Origin: Hypomesus transpacificus
Taxonomy: Eukaryota > Chordata > Actinopteri > Osmeriformes > Osmeridae
Direction: 5' to 3'
DNA length: 64,000 nt
Assembly: GCF_021917145.1 (NCBI RefSeq)
Contig: NC_061077.1
Location: forward strand, 8,606,083 to 8,670,082
Shown here: positions 61,660 through 64,000 of the stretch, in pieces
Layout: each line of letters begins with the position of its first letter
How positions within the stretch are numbered: position 1 is the first letter of the stretch
The notes under the pieces: generated by a model
Databases searched by the model: none
The model's input: only the letters and a program-made list of their open reading frames with translations
What the model was told of the DNA's origin: nothing
Program-made: the position numbers and the translations under genes

Positions 61660-64000
61660 TCTCCAAACAGGTTGATATTTTCTCCTATACAAACTGTCCT
61701 CAATCAGTGGTATCCAAACACAACCAAAGAGGGCAAATAAAAGAGATCATAGCCTAATCGTAGGGGTTCAGTAGAGATGTGCATGAATAAACACACACAC
61801 TCATACACAGGTACACACCCACAAAAACCCTAAATAACCTTCAAAGGTAGTGAAGGTTAGGAAATCAGACTGGTCTACAGAAAGAGAGGAGATGCACTGA
61901 GAAAAGCAGAGGGAGAGAGGGATGGGAACCCAAAACATGGCATGATGTTCTAATTACGGCAAGCCCGGACTTAGACAGCAACATCGGAGCAAGTACACAC
62001 ATGCAGGAAAACACCTTGTGAAGGCCCGCGCTAGGTAAACACTGTCTAGTCTGACATGCCTTAAAATGGGACACACACACACACACATAAAAGACTGAGA
62101 AGAGTTCAAGGGTCAACCTGGGAAGAGATAGTGGGATTCCATATAAGGAAGATGCAATTGTCCATATTTGACCTCCTCCACATATCAATACTGGTAAGGC
62201 AAAAGCTTTTAGCATTCCTAAGTTGTACGACGTGTCTATTTGGATTTTTTTAGAGCTGCCAAAATAACTAAATATGTTTTTTTTATACTAAAAGACAAAA
62301 CTAATTAGATTGACTTATGAAACGGAGAAAGCCCAACATCTGAAGCTACATATTCTATTTTCATTCTACATTTCTGTTCCAAATGATTATTAATTATGTG
62401 TGGGAGAGTCAACGCTCTACCTCTAAACTTCCTTTCATCCAGTAAGTCAATAGTGAAACTTTCACACCACCAGTATACAAAGCTTCTATGAGCAGGTTTC
62501 TGAATGAAAATTTGTAATTTACTGATAGTTAATAGTATTTATTTCATGTCTGATGGCAACTCAGTAACAACAGAGTATTAAGTACCCATATACCATAACA
62601 ACCATAATCCACAAGCATCTTCCCCTCAAATAAACCTTTTCAAAAATGCAACTGTTGATGCTAAATAGAATATGAGATTTGGTATTCATAAAAGCAGTGA
62701 AAACAAAAAAATGTCTAATGGCTACGCAACGCTCAGGGGGTTTCCACTGCAGCCCCCCCACCTGTGCTACAGGTGTGTTCAGACTAAAAGTCTCAGCTTG
62801 TGCTGTAACATGTTGAAACAGAACAAAAATCCCTACTGCCACTGTGTGTGTGCAAGTGTGTGTGCATGGTATTGTGAGTGAGTGCATGTGTTAAAGCATG
62901 CGAGTTTCACACCTCAACAAAAGCTAACGTCCCCTTTGGCTGCTACCGAGCATCTACCAATCAACTTTCTAAGTGAAGCCGGCCACAACAACCCTCACTA
63001 ATCACAATGAACAAGGCACCAAAGAGGTGAACTCCTGGAGAGACTAGCGCACTTTTGCTGAACTGTGCACTAGGCTATGTGCTACCTTTTCGACAGCAGC
63101 ATCTGGGACTGGTATAAGATGATGTATAGGCTACTATGTGGTAAGCTCACAATGGTGCTGTACACAACATATCTTGAAAAGTACCTTTGTGGAGTAGGCA
63201 TAGTCTAGGAGTACGAGTTAGCAATCACTGAGAGGGGAAACTTCCGCAATGGAAGAAATACCAGAACACTGCCCTCTGTTGGGAGAATGTGAGAGTGCAT
63301 CAAACTTTGTGCCTCCAGTATGTGCATGAGTGCATAGGCGTGTTTACACCATTCCTTGTTTTAAAGAGGAACATATACCTCATCGGTACAGATGTTCCCT
63401 TCATAGGCTAAATGCTATAGATTTATATTCAATTACTTTCAGAGGAATTTGCATATTCAATCATTCACAAATACCTACACAACCTTTCCAGTTGCCTTGT
63501 ATGACCATTAATAACATGACAACCCATGGTATCATTCATCAGTGCCAATCAGAATTCAAATCATTATAAATTGGCAAACGCTTGTTAAGAAGAAATCAAC
63601 AGGTTGGAATTGTCACTATGTATGAATGGAGCTATAATAAAATAAATCAGAATACTATCCTTTTTTAAGAACATGGAAGTATATTCCCCAAAAGTTATTC
63701 ATAGTGTCATTTTGTTTTTACACCACCAAAGAAAGGCTATATAATTCATATTTGAGAAATACAATACAATTACTTTTATTTAAAGGACAATCTATCAAGG
63801 TCTACAGTATGCACAAAAGAATTGCATATGGACTTGACCTTTTGCCGACCTCTTACTAAATTTTCCATCCAGCCAATCACAAACAAATCAATTTTTCTAA
63901 GAGCCAAAAGCCAATCCACCTGTTCAAACTAAGCATGTCATTATTGCAAACAATCGACACAACAAAACCTGAACTTCCCATACAGAAATGCACCACAACA
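61660..64000 (-). other. tp73 intron or alternative promoter region, to the right edge
   Basis: No coding exon recognised; the activation-domain exons of tp73 are expected further right, outside the window. AT-rich, with short CA-repeats near 61790-61830 and 62070-62090. No transposon recognised. Confidence 0.7.

Overview
The window is vertebrate nuclear DNA, almost certainly from a teleost fish. Genes are split into exons with GT-AG introns, the proteins match vertebrate families, and the spacers carry fish-type repeats: tRNA-derived SINEs, hAT-like and TTAA-flanked non-autonomous DNA transposons, LINE 3' ends, long (GA)n, and AGCTAGC- and TAGGCCTA-rich DNA. I cannot name the species. There is no bacterial-style operon, CRISPR array or recognisable viral gene.

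Layout, left to right. Bases 1-9997 hold no coding gene I can support; they contain a possible non-coding first exon near 4050-4447 and repeats. Bases 9998-24521 (+) hold gpr153, an orphan class A GPCR, with five coding exons giving 668 residues, preceded by a leader with two upstream ORFs. Bases 28999-30162 (-) hold her3 (the fish HES3), a bHLH-Orange repressor of four exons and 246 residues ending in WRPW. gpr153 and her3 are tail to tail, as GPR153 and HES3 are in mammals. Bases 35703-39172 (-) hold an intact six-exon type 1 taste receptor (822 residues). Bases 41442-43609 (-) hold rer1, the Golgi-to-ER retrieval receptor: six coding exons, exactly 196 residues, plus a probable upstream non-coding exon near 45276-45345. 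From 47869 to at least 60500 (-) lies tp73, the p53-family transcription factor: eleven coding exons from the equivalent of human exon 4 to the stop codon. Its full-length (TA) first exons lie beyond the right edge; a candidate short alternative (delta-N) first exon sits at 61639-61659.

How the genes relate. They do not form a pathway. They are a block of conserved neighbourhood matching human 1p36, where GPR153/HES3, TAS1R1, RER1 and TP73 all lie but are spread over megabases. All splice junctions were placed by reading frame, and every multi-exon chain keeps phase to its stop.

The notable points are gene-structure details: a GC-AG intron in rer1, a predicted delta-N exon and a conserved beta-isoform tail in tp73, overlapping uORFs ahead of gpr153, a TATA box that decides the her3 start codon, and two copies of one DNA transposon each flanked by perfect 6-bp duplications. 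I did not find evidence for an undescribed biological system.
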